A stretch of 64,000 bases of DNA from Phallus indusiatus (lineage: Eukaryota > Basidiomycota > Agaricomycetes > Phallales > Phallaceae), in contig JAQFWX010000011.1 of NCBI GenBank assembly GCA_027605045.1, forward strand, positions 372,001 through 436,000. The letters are read 5' to 3'. Made by a program: the position numbers and the translations under genes. The first letter of the stretch is position 1. The number at the start of each line of letters is the position of its first letter. Positions 48,419 through 58,972 of the stretch are shown here, piece by piece. The notes below the pieces were generated by a model, which saw only the letters and a list, made by a program, of their open reading frames with translations, ran no database searches and was not told the origin of the DNA.

Positions 48419-49730
48419 ACCATGACCCAGCCTATGGACTACAAGGCTCCACTGTTGACAGAACTGTCAACCCAGGTTTTTTTCTTCCTCCCTTGGATAC
48501 TGCACCCGTACACTCGGACCTCACTTACAGACCGCATAACCTGAGCTTACCATCTCCAAGGGATTTGCTTCATCAACATCCCTCGAAAGCTCATCCAGAG
48601 TTCTCTACATTTGCCCAGTCACCTGCTTCTTCATATACGAACTGCACTGCAAACGCGCTGCCACCGCTTTCAAATCCCAATCACACCCCAAACATTTCGC
48701 CACCACCTTACTCAAATACTTCGAATGTCATTGATCGTCCTCCTTCACCTGACAATGAGGGATCAGATGATGATGATGACAACACAAGCGTGGTTAATCC
48801 TCAGCACAAAAACACCCGCCAAGAGTGGACCTCGAAGGACATTGAGAAACTAGTCAATGCTGTGCATGCCGTCGAGCCATATTCCTACAAAATTGGTGCT
48901 AAATCCAAGGAAGCTTGGGTAGAAGTACTAGATGTTGCCAAGCGTCTCGGTGGCTGTCAAAACCGTGATGCTGCAGCCCTGAGGAAGAAAATGGCAATGA
49001 TTGTTAAAGCGGCAAAGGTTCGTGCTATATTTTCTCTGAAACCTTTTCTGTGATTAATAACCATACGCTAGAATGGTAATAGTCGTCTTCGAAAACAACT
49101 TGAAAAGGATGGACTTTTCATTCGTCTTTCTGGCAAGATTGACAAGATTGATGACGCAATGAGGCATTTCAAGATGACGGACGAGGCTAACAGAGAAGCC
49201 GGCAAGCAGGTGAGATGATTATCTAGGATCTGAGTAATGATTATAGTTAACAATAATAGGCTCAGGATGAAAAGAAAGTCGAAGGTGAACTCATGCGGTC
49301 AGCCATGCTCACTGGCTTAACCCTTCGGTCTTCATCAAAGCGTCATCGAGATAATACTCCAGTCGATGACTCAGACAAGGAGAATGACTATCCTGATTTC
49401 GTCACTACCAACTCATCCTCTACAGGGAACACTGAGCCCTCCAGATGTGCGTTTAAAAAACGACGGCAAGGGGAACACCTTAAGGAGCTTACTGCCACAA
49501 TGGAACTTGCAATTGAACACCAGGACAAACAGCATCAAGTAACACTCGAGGAAGCACGTCTGATGCGCGAACAAGCCAACCTAGCACTTGAAGAGGCCCG
49601 CTTTTCCCGTCAGCAACAAGTTGATACCACAAAGCAACTTCTAGATGAAATACGCAAAGGTCGTGAAGCTCAAGAAAATATTGGTCTGCAGATGGTAGAT
49701 ATTCTTCGGGACGCGTTCAGAAATGCATAA
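48419..49730 (+). CDS. SANT/Myb-like accessory protein of Harbinger element
   Basis: Three exons (48419 to about 49018, about 49073-49208, about 49261-49730). The first half is Pro/Ser-rich and acidic (DDDDD). A predicted DNA-binding helix bundle follows: EWTSKDIEKLVNAVHAVEPY, KSKEAWVEVLDVAKRLGG, DAAALRKKMAMIVKAAK. The C-terminal half is a long coiled coil (LEEARLMREQANLALEEARF). Harbinger elements commonly encode a second Myb/SANT-like protein needed for transposition and nuclear import, so this is the likely partner of the transposase. It is divergent from the PD-(D/E)XK-like gene with about 180 bp between them. Confidence 0.72.
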
Positions 49731-49984
49731 GACCACCTTCTATTTGCCGTTTCAACATATCTTTCTACCTTGCTTTAGCATTTCTTCTAATCACTGCTTT
49801 ACCTACAATAGTATAATTTCATTCCATCTCTTCTAATAATACACAAATGCTTGGTTTTACCACTTCGCCTTCTCGTCAAATCACTCGGTTTAGCTAATCT
49901 AGCGTGACAAACTAACGCTTAGCGTTCAGGCTTTCAGGCACTATGTCATGCTGGTTCCCATCAAAACCTTTCATTTAAATGTTG

Positions 49985-50022
49985 GTCTGAGGCACAGTGT
50001 CATAGCCCACAGCGAATAACAT
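49985..50022 (-). repeat. Right terminal inverted repeat of Harbinger element
   Basis: Reverse complement begins atgttattcgctg and pairs with 45753-45790. Differences are C/T, A/G, C/T, G/A, T/G, T/C and C/A. Confidence 0.75.
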
Positions 50023-52505
50023 TTAATTAATACATGCGACGCAGAAGATATTTGTACGATTGAAACTATTACGGATCTCCAGATCCGTTTACGGCAATTG
50101 GTCCACCCACCTATCGGCACAGTTCGATTGCTCGGTTTTGGACCTGGCACCTTTTTCAGTTCCACATCGTGGCGATTTTCCCCGGCTGCTGACAACGATA
50201 CCTCAATGAAACTCAAGCGAGCCGGCGATTCCCCCCCAAGCGCTGATTTAACAATCATCCATACATTTACGCAAATAACCTGCTTAGGGCAGCCAGGCGA
50301 GTTTAGTTATGAAACCCACAAAGAGTGGTGCATTCCTACCAGTTTTTAACAATTCTCATGTGATTTTATCCTCTCAGCAGATCTTAGGCAGAATCTTTTC
50401 GAAGTTTTCACTTCGAAACAATCATTCCCAAAGGTTTCTCCGCAGAGTTGATCCGCGCTCAGCTAGGAACGTCTTATGTAAGTGCCAGGGCATGGCCATT
50501 GGTCACCACAGTCTTGATTCCTGACGACATGAGGCTCCGTTCGGTCTTTTTTTTGGAATAACTTGTGCACAATTTCCGATCGCACCACTCTCAAGAGGTT
50601 TTTTCAACTGATTACACACTAACCAAACCAGGGCCAAGACGCCTTAAGCCTCTTACTAATTCGTAAAACATCAGCCAATTAGGCATCTCATTAAGTATAT
50701 CCTAATAATTATATCTATGGTCTCAAAATTGACAATTCCCCTATTGCGGCCAAATCCGATCTCAATATAATGGGCACCCTTGGGATAGTGAGTTTCGGTA
50801 CCGCTGATGGCTTGAAGAGCATGTGAATGTTGTAATTGATCGAATCGAACTCGTACAAGCTTTCTATTTCCTGTCCCGGAGGTAAGCATTTAAATATCCA
50901 TCCACTAATCCTTAGATGGCTTTGACGCTCTATTGCCACGAGAACTTGTGTGCGTATGCACGCGGACAGAAAAGGGCTCAACTTGGACCATCACACGATA
51001 GGGCGTGCACGTAGATGAGAATGAAAGCCCTCATGTGGCAATAATCTCCTACTGTGACAACTCTTGCCACCTCCATTTCAAAATCTAGTCGTAAGTTATT
51101 TACGTCACGGTAGAATTGTCACTGATATCTTCTTCTAAGTTTCAGGCGTGTAAACACATTGAGTGTTTGATGTTCACTTCACTTTACTAGAAGGTCGCGA
51201 TCGTGCGTGCGAGGAAATGCACGACACCCAGCACATGACCATACCATGTCATACATCGTGTATGATTGTAGACCAGTATAATCAAATGCGAATCTCGCAC
51301 TGTAAGGCAATCTTATATGTGAGAATATGAATATGTAGCGACCCTCGCTCATCAAAAGTTCGTCATTCTGTGGTGGTGGTGGTGGTGGTGGTGGCGCTTA
51401 AGCTTATGATGGTGTGATTAAATGGTGATATGAGAGCGCTCCACAAGACGCAGGGTCAATGTCAGAAGAGGGAAAGGGTTTCAAAGTTGCCTATAATATA
51501 TATGCATACATCGGTGCCAGTAGACGTTCAGATAACTCATAAACATACGGCGTACGCACTAGTCAGTGGTTCCATGATCCTCCGACGATAGCGAAGGTTT
51601 CTGTATAAGAACTCAAACTTAAGTTTATTGCCCGAAATGAATGGACCAACAGGAAGTGCGGATCTCGGTGCCACAAGTCTGCTATAATAACTACGAGGAT
51701 GTTAAGAACCTAACAAGTGTCAAAGAACCCCGACCTGACAAGAACTTCCATGCTGCGGTTCGAAATGATTATCTTGCATATGGAACCTTAGGGGTCCGCG
51801 CGCGTGTGCCAGTATATTAGCAAGTTTAAGTACTACGTAGTACTGCACCAATCAAGTACACGGCTGACATGGTGCATACGTAGTTCTCCATCAACGAGGG
51901 CACTAATAACGTTAGTAATGATCTCTATGCTACGATTCAGATATACCAAGATAATCATTGGAATAGGGGTGCCAAAGATCTAGCTAGAGAAGACGAAAGC
52001 GTTTGAAATAATACTCAAATCGACAGGCTGGAGGTCAAGTGACATGTCGCAGGGTTTACATATGCAATTTGCATTAAGATTCTACAAGTACATCACATTA
52101 CTACAATTAGTAAATTGCAAAAGCGCATGTGTGGGATACGGAAGATAAAACTATAAATCTTCTTCCCCAATTAGCAAACTCTGGTATGGAAATTTCAGAG
52201 AAAGGGAATAAGATGTCTAAGTGGTATAAAAAATGAGTGCTTGTGCGCGGAAGTTGAAGACAGGTTGCATGGGAAATGTAAATGTAAAGCACGGAAATAA
52301 TTTGATTGTATTGGACGAGCGAGCAAAAAAAAAGGGGGACAATGGATACAATGCGGATTCTGACGGTGCAAGTTCGGATCGGACTATGAATTAATGGCGT
52401 GAATGATCTTCTCTGATAATTAGACTGGAGGAAAAGAGAGAGGAAGAGAGAGAAAGATCATAAAATGCCTTCATGATGGCCTGAATATCAAAAACAAATT
52501 GTGGC
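50023..52505. other. 2.5-kb region with no recognisable gene
   Basis: Right flank of the transposon. Only short open frames without family similarity. A (TGG)8 microsatellite lies at 51371-51394. Confidence 0.5.
51371..51394 (+). repeat. (TGG)8 microsatellite
   Basis: Eight perfect TGG units outside any coding frame I can support. Confidence 0.9.
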
Positions 52506-53671
52506 TTAGTTTCGGAATGATACTAGATCAGACGAGGACTCACAGGAGATACAGTCTGAATATCATACAATGTTTTTTTATGAAGAATGAGAGCAAACAC
52601 CTTTAGTGAGGTGATATTTTAGACCATTCAGGTTCAAGTAAGACTAAATAGGCATCAATAAACGAGGAGAGGTAAGAAAGCAACCGAGTGTTATTCACCT
52701 TGACGCATCCAGCATGCTTCGGTTGTGCTCGTCAGCGGAGATAACGTCGTAGAGAAAAAATAAGACATACCGGGCATTTGTACGTCTTTTCTCGAACCGG
52801 TTTGAGATTATTACTGTGAAGCACTTTTTTACGGCGACTACTTTGTGATTGATTGGTTTCCTTGCTATCAACAAGCGCTGGGACGTCCGGAATGCTTCTC
52901 CCCCCTTCATCCGGAGATGATAATAAATCTTGGCTGAGATCGGTAATAATAGACAAGTTTGGGTGTCGAGCATATACTGGAGTTGGGGCAAGAGTTGGGG
53001 GGAAATCATGAGACTTTGAAGGGTCATTCGGACCCTGCACGAGTTTCCGCTTGGGTGTGCATTCAGGGGTCAAGTTCAGATGGATTGGCGGTTGAGGAAT
53101 AACAGACGGTTCTGCGTTCGAGGGTGGTTGAATTAATGAGGAATGTATAGCATAAGCATCACTGCCGGCAATACCGCAGGTTGTGGTGCAGGCACCTGAC
53201 GCTGAGGACGACCAGAGAGAAGGATGTACTTGGCTCTTCTTTTGATCATGTAATATTAATTCGGAGTAGGATCGATCGAAAGACCTGACTTCTCTGGGGT
53301 AATTGTTTTCGGAGTATGCTGAAGAATCTGGATGTATTGTCGAAGAAAGGGCTGTTGCCGGAGTGAATGGTGCAGTTAATGTCGGAAAAAGATTTGGAGG
53401 TGAAGGGGTCAGCGGACACGCGGACACCGGCGATTCAATTATTGGGGACGGAGGTGGTGCTGGCTCAGGACGCGACTCGGGAAACGAGGACAACGTCGCC
53501 TGCGCGTGGTGTTCTTCGAAGTGGTTGACCAATTCATGTAAATCGCCGAGTCTGATGCCACAGCATATAAAATTTGAATACTGCTCGAGAAAAGCAAGGA
53601 GAATTTTGGGCAGAAATGTCGGCACGCGCAATACCAAGACAGCAATTAACACGTACATAATCCTTCTCCAT
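52506..53671 (-). CDS. SFP1-like C2H2 zinc-finger transcription factor
   Basis: An N-terminal finger reads NFICCGIRLGDLHELVNHFEEHH. A long Pro/Ser-rich disordered region with a KRK motif (TPKRKLVQG) follows. A C-terminal finger, reassembled across two introns, reads KTYKCPHAGCVKSYLNLNGLKYHLTKG, the layout of Sfp1-type proteins. The conserved start used is the in-frame Met of MEKDY at 53671. The frame stays open upstream (SEPAYYSVDD), so one more 5' exon is likely. The last exon ends ...SSDLVSFRN with stop at 52506-52508; it has no family support. In yeast, Sfp1 controls ribosome biogenesis; here the neighbour is eS10, but the link is coincidental until tested. Confidence 0.75.
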
Positions 53672-54580
53672 TATGCGTGCGGCTGAAGGGTCATCCACCG
53701 AATAGTAAGCTGGCTCTGAGTTACTAGACCACAATTGTCGTCAAGATTACAAGGGCAACGAGACAAGAAACGTACTCGAAATGCATGTGGGGTTGAGGAC
53801 AGGGTAAATGAGGACCGATGCGGTGGAGGAGCAATTGAGCTCCTTATATATGAAAGAATTTTTGCCAATTTTTGAGAGAAAAAAAAATTAAAAATCAGTT
53901 TATATACAAATTCCCGAACGGGAATAACACGGCCAGGCAGAATGCAAGGTTTTTTTTTAGCGCGCTTCCCACGTGACATGCTAGATCCATCGCAGAATCC
54001 AGATGCCAGATGCCAGAGACAATGTCTCTAACAGGAAGTCATACGCCCACAGCGTATGTACTGCAAAGTAATATGTAACACAGCAAACGTCGTATAATAG
54101 TATATGCTCTTGCCATTAGTACATGCAATCTCGAATATACTTGCTTGTCTCTCCCTGACAACCCATGTTATCGGAGTCTTAGGAAAAAAAATTTAGTGAC
54201 GTTTATTCGGTCAAATATTTGTTGCAAGCCTGTTCGTTCCGGTTTCCCCGGTATCCGGCCCCAAACTCCGCTTCAAACTTGTCTGTGCGCTAAATCATAG
54301 TCCTCAACACCACAAACGACGACCAAAAGCCATCGTCCTTCGAGGATAATTTGTTGTGAGTGAAGATTTTTGACATTTTGGTTCATGGAGGGGCGTGTCT
54401 ATTCGATTACTGTGACGCAGAAGTGTTGAAATTTCGATGGATGCATCACTCCGCTGCTGGATTACATTCTTACTAACCTGATTTTCCTGTTTCCGTTCAC
54501 AGATTACCCTTCGGTGTGTTTCTTTGGAATATTCATATTTATCAATCTTACTTATACCGCTGTTTTGTTCAGACTTCAAG
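53672..54580. other. Divergent intergenic region, SFP1-like / RPS10
   Basis: Holds both promoters and probably the 5' exon of the SFP1-like gene. No other gene seen. A TATA-like AT stretch lies at about 54080-54110. Confidence 0.45.
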
Positions 54581-55131
54581 ATGATCATTCCAAAGAAAAA
54601 CCGCCAGGTGATTTATGAGGCCCTGTTCAGAGGTGCGTTAAAGAACGCTAAGCCTATGTTTTATATTTACACCATTTCAGAGGGTGTTATGGTTGCCAAA
54701 AAGGATTACAATGCCCCGAAACACGAAGATCTCGATGTTCCCAACTTGGAGGTCATCAAAGCAATGCAGAGCTTGACCTCAAAGGGTTTCGTTAAAACCC
54801 AGTTTTCATGGCAACATTATTACTACACTCTTACACCCGAAGGTTTGACATACTTCCGTGAATGGTATGTAAATTTATCGGTCATCATTTAACCTTTGAT
54901 ATTCATTCGATAAGGCTTCATCTCCCCGCCGAAATTGTTCCCGCAACTCACAAAAAGGCTCCCCGCCCACCGCGGCCTGCTACTCGTGGTGGAGGCGAAG
55001 GAACCTACCGAGCTCCCCGCGGAGATAGGGAGGATTATCGTCGTCGTGACGATGGCGCCAGGAAAGAGGGTGCACCTGGAGAGTACAGACCACAATTTGC
55101 CGGTGTTGGACGGGGCGCCCCACGAGAATAA
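54581..55131 (+). CDS. RPS10: Ribosomal protein eS10 (RPS10)
   Basis: Start [17 protein letters not shown], joined over a 48-nt intron (54633-54680) to [20 protein letters not shown]. Then [41 protein letters not shown], and after a second intron [14 protein letters not shown]. The basic, Gly/Arg-rich tail ([14 protein letters not shown]) is typical of eS10. Length is about 150 residues, normal for the protein. The first intron is a multiple of three and carries no stop, so retained transcripts would still translate. Confidence 0.95.
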
Positions 55132-55522
55132 ATTTGTGGATGTTTTTATAAGAACAAAACTTCATGCGGTGTTGCATCTACCCACTTATCTTATGTCCAT
55201 GCATATAAGATTGCATTATGTTAAAACTTCAGTTTTTCTGTCCAATACCTCTTCCATCCATTCTTATATGCAGTCTGACTACGGTGATACATCCTGCCTA
55301 ACTAAATTTACTATGCCTTGGGCTTCATAAGCTTGTTTAGTGAATCACTCTTCATCAGTTCTCCGTCGGCGGTCTAGATAACTAGCGAAATTCTATTATA
55401 GGCGTTGCGGCAAAATCTGCATTTTCTCGGAAAAGTGAATTGTCATTCGTGCTCACCCCTCGGCATGAGGACTGGCTGAAAATTCAGGCAACCAAATCAA
55501 TAACTACATTATTATGGGTAGT
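55132..55522. other. Convergent intergenic spacer
   Basis: Between the stop of eS10 and that of the channel gene. No gene seen. Confidence 0.5.
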
Positions 55523-57101
55523 TCAGAAAGTCCCATTTCGTCGAATATTATCAATGCCTTCTCCCCTCAGACTCCTGGTAAGCGTCAATAACAAACTTTC
55601 TATGCGAGCTTGCCGTTCCTATTGAGAGCAAAAAAGGTCACGAGTTACAATCCCATACTACCAATAATAAATTGTGAATCTTACGTGGAGTTCGCTAATT
55701 TGCCCCGCAAGTTTTGGAATAGAATCGGTATTGATTTGATCCAGGGCGTGTTGCAATTTTATCATATTGCCTGAGAGATTTTCAAATGTTTCTTCCGAGG
55801 CTCCTGCTGATCGCTCAATGAGACTGAGGGGCCTACGAGAAAATAGTTTTTGCAGCGGGCTGGGCGGGGGAGGAGCTTGGGTTCCTGTCCCTGCAACTAA
55901 ATTGGAGATCAGTTTCACGAAATCAATAATGACGGGCTTCCATGTATGTACCTCTAGAAAATGGAGCATTTTCCCGGTCCCAAACTCGAGAACCCGAAGA
56001 AGTGTTGTGCTATAAAAAAATTATTATCATCATGGAAAGTAAAGAGACATGGTGTAAACCTGAGGTTGCTCTTGCTCATCTGCATGTTCGGACGGACCAA
56101 AATATTTAGAGTTCCTGAATATATCTCTGGACTCCACGGTTGACGCAAAAAGGTCACTACGTATTTCCTCATCCAATAAACTTTCACCCGTGTCGGCAGT
56201 CGGTGGAGTGCCAACAATAGCTTCAATCAAAGTGGCGCTTTTCCTAGGAAACCTATGTTCACATGCGTCCGTAATGTCGCGCATTCCATTAATGTATTAT
56301 CGCCAAAGCTAGACGAAAATTGAAATATACCTATGCGCCAAATACTTTGCCACTTTAGTAGACTTCCGGCGGAACTTCGACCCCGACGTAAATGCGACCT
56401 GTCGCTCATATGCGGCAATAATTAGTAGAATAGGAAACGACTTCAAACAGGAGGTGATAAGTTCGCGTAGTCGCACATTGAATAGCTACTACACTTACTG
56501 TTACGCGAATCAGAAACACGTTAGCCGAGTGCAAAGTCCTTGGTGATACAAACCAGCTCAAAGGCGCAAGGACCGTGTATGCTAATAAATTGAAAGGCGG
56601 CTGGTATGAAAACAGTGCTTCTGTCTTCACCCTGAAAAAAAAAACACGTGAAACACTTTTAAGGTTCTACAGATCTCCGATCGCACGTACCCCTCTATGG
56701 TTGAAATGGTGAATTGAAAAAGGTGCTTGGGCCTATATTAGAAATTCAAACATAGCGGGGACACGGGTTTCACAGACCTCTTCAATTGCATTCTGTGTCA
56801 CCGATTGTTATTGTTTTGATCTGCAAAGTAAACCAAACCTACCGCGTCGATCCTTGCGAATGTATTTGATAAGATTGATATTAGAACTGAAACACTTTAT
56901 TAGGACCCTCAAACATCCATCTCAAATAAAAGTGGATCGAACTGGTAATAAGTAAGGTATTTGATAGCGCAGCGAAAGTGACCATGAGGATGGGTCCCTA
57001 AAACATTGAAGCTTAGAAGTTTGAGGGAGTGCACCTAAGACATAAGCCTACAAAAAGGGGATGAAAGCTTTCGGCTTGTTGAAAGGTCAGGCTGGTATTT
57101 C
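55523..57101 (-). CDS. YVC1: YVC1-like TRP cation channel, C-terminal exons only
   Basis: Vacuolar Ca2+-release channel family. The first visible exon (57052-57101) reads NTSLTFQQAESFHPLF, then GPILMVTFAALSNTLLIT, ILISILSNTFARIDA, NAIEE, HLFQFTISTIEG, VKTEALFSYQPPFNLLAY and NVFLIRVT. The cytoplasmic tail follows (LLIIAAYERQ, later a disordered part and RQARIESLLLTLTRSLRGEG). These cover the pore/S6 end and C-terminus. The N-terminal tail and earlier membrane segments are not in the window: the sequence upstream changes to a LINE at about 57.2 kb. Many tiny exons support the call through conserved phase. Whether the full gene still works depends on the insertion being in an intron. Confidence 0.75.
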
Positions 57102-57520
57102 CTGAAACAATGACGATCGGGGGGCCTCTTGACCTTTTACCACGATCATCTAACGATCAGGTCACACAAATTTTACCAAAAAAAGAGAGAAAAAGTAGTT
57201 CATGGAAGCAAACATCTGTAGGGCTACATCCTACAGAAACTGCCACCCATGCCTTCTAGCCTATAGCTGCCCTCCAGCGTCGAAACACTCCTCCTCGACG
57301 CAAAAAACATAGACGAAAGTCCCATTGAGACAAGGGCCACGTCAGCCCCACGGCGACTCCCACCCGCCACACACTGATCTGCTACCCTACCTACCTCCAA
57401 CACCGACACCAGGAAGTCTAAAACAACCCTGTAGAAACAGAGGGTCCGTGATGGAAACCAAGTATGTAATATGCCAAACAAACATAAAAAGACAGAATCG
57501 ACACGCAAGCTCTAACACCT

Positions 57521-58765
57521 ATGCAAACAGCCAGCGTAGACACCCACGCAAACGAAACAACGAACGACCACTCACCCCCTCCTAACGCTAATAACAAACG
57601 TTCACAACACACACCCCCTCCTTCCTCCAAAAAACAAAAAACTCACCCTCCCCAAACCCCCACCATCACTTCGCGCGACAAGGCAAAACAAACCACCACC
57701 ACGAGACCTGAATCATCTACCATCCCATCCGGCTTCCCTCAGACGTCGTTCACCATCAGAATCCCATCTGCGTCCACAAATCTACCCGTTGGAACCATGA
57801 ACGCCTCTACCCCATTCCACATCCCCGACACCCTCGCATCCATTCTCATACCCACCCCAGAGGGAGGCTTCCCGCCGATAGCTGGTCTCTATGAACACAA
57901 CCTTCTTAGTGTCATCCACCCAGCTCAACTCGAAGAGTGGAAAAGCCTTCCCCAACACAAAATCTACGTCTTCTTCGCTTATGATGCTGCAACCCGCAAT
58001 ACAGTTCCTCAAATGACCCTTCTCAGGACCTTCCTCGGCCGCCTACTAGGCGAAAACCATACCGCTGTAGTCGCTCAGTCCCGGGCGGTGGAACAAACAA
58101 TCAGAGGACGACCAGCCTTCCCTTACCTGATCTACAACCTCGAAGAGAATGTAGCATACGCGCTGGCCAGCAAGGGTTGTTGGAGCCTCCCAGAATGCAC
58201 CCTCTTCGCTTTCAGACCAAACTTTCCACCCTCCGACTTCGCTGTCGCACTCGAAAACGTCCCCTACCCGGCATCCCCCCACAACGATGCAATAGTTCGT
58301 GACGCCATGATTGCTAGTATCCGAAAATCACCATCCATCATGTCCTTCATATACTACCACCATGACAACTACACCATCCCGGAAGACGCCTCACCCCATG
58401 ACGCGGTCCTTGAGACCTTGCGAGTCTCCAGTATAGCCGACGGAGACACCGCCATCCATCGAATCTATATTAAACCCCCAACAACCAACGTCAAACTTTA
58501 TGAGGCCTGGCTGGACAAACTCAGAACTCACAAATGGTACAATGCGATCGCTGGAGGAGAAGTAAAAGCAAAAATGATCTGCAACCTCTGTAAGTCTTAC
58601 GACCACAAAATAGCTCAATGCCCGTATCCACAAATCGACGGATGGCCAATTAACCACCCCTTTGCCCAAACGGCCAGCGCTACAACGAGGGGCCGTGGGT
58701 CGACCAGAGCCGGCCGTGCTAGAGGAAGAGGTAGAGCAAGAGGCAGAGGCACAGTAGCACTCTGA
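57521..58765 (+). CDS. LINE ORF1 (Gag-like, zinc knuckle)
   Basis: Uninterrupted 414-residue frame. The first hundred residues are Pro/Thr/Ser-rich, followed by a folded middle. A CCHC zinc knuckle CNLCKSYDHKIAQC sits at about residue 354. The tail is Arg/Gly-rich (GRARGRGRARGRG), which should bind nucleic acid. No intron is needed. Such ORF1 proteins coat the retrotransposon RNA. The following 207 nt to ORF2 hold a stop codon, so ORF2 must be translated by reinitiation or another mechanism. Confidence 0.85.
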   Translation: MQTASVDTHANETTNDHSPPPNANNKRSQHTPPPSSKKQKTHPPQTPTITSRDKAKQTTTTRPESSTIPSGFPQTSFTIRIPSASTNLPVGTMNASTPFHIPDTLASILIPTPEGGFPPIAGLYEHNLLSVIHPAQLEEWKSLPQHKIYVFFAYDAATRNTVPQMTLLRTFLGRLLGENHTAVVAQSRAVEQTIRGRPAFPYLIYNLEENVAYALASKGCWSLPECTLFAFRPNFPPSDFAVALENVPYPASPHNDAIVRDAMIASIRKSPSIMSFIYYHHDNYTIPEDASPHDAVLETLRVSSIADGDTAIHRIYIKPPTTNVKLYEAWLDKLRTHKWYNAIAGGEVKAKMICNLCKSYDHKIAQCPYPQIDGWPINHPFAQTASATTRGRGSTRAGRARGRGRARGRGTVAL

Positions 58766-58972
58766 GCTCCCAAACAATTAAAATACAGCGTAGAAAAAAT
58801 GTAAATAAAATCCCTATAAAAAAGACGGACGCTGCCGTCCCCCTTTCCTCTTTTTCCTTTCCAATACACAACCTTTTGGAAAAGTTAACATACAACAATC
58901 GAAAGACAGTTGGTAAACCCTACTGCCCTCCCAGCGTCACCTGGCTAAACTGGCACCCCAACTATAACAACC

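Larger units (their letters stand above)
45753..50022. mobile_element. PIF/Harbinger-type DNA transposon with three genes
   Basis: A 4.27-kb element bounded by inverted repeats at 45753-45790 and 49985-50022. It contains the transposase (+), an antisense PD-(D/E)XK-like gene (-) and a SANT-like gene (+). Transposase plus a Myb/SANT-like protein is the known two-gene plan of PIF/Harbinger. Five of the seven differences between the terminal repeats are transitions, as expected with ageing. The three-base TWA target duplication usual in this superfamily is not clear: a TA lies beside each end once one mismatched base is allowed. All three genes look intact, so the element was recently functional or is conserved. 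Confidence 0.75.

Noticed and set aside
57216..57236. Inverted repeat ctgtagg-gctacat-cctacag at the LINE 5' border
   Set aside because: Seven-base arms are short enough to occur by chance, and LINEs do not need inverted ends. I use it only as an approximate border.
57224..57508. A 94-codon minus-strand frame opposite the LINE 5' part
   Set aside because: No similarity to the channel exons expected there, and it lies opposite the LINE leader. It is most likely chance.
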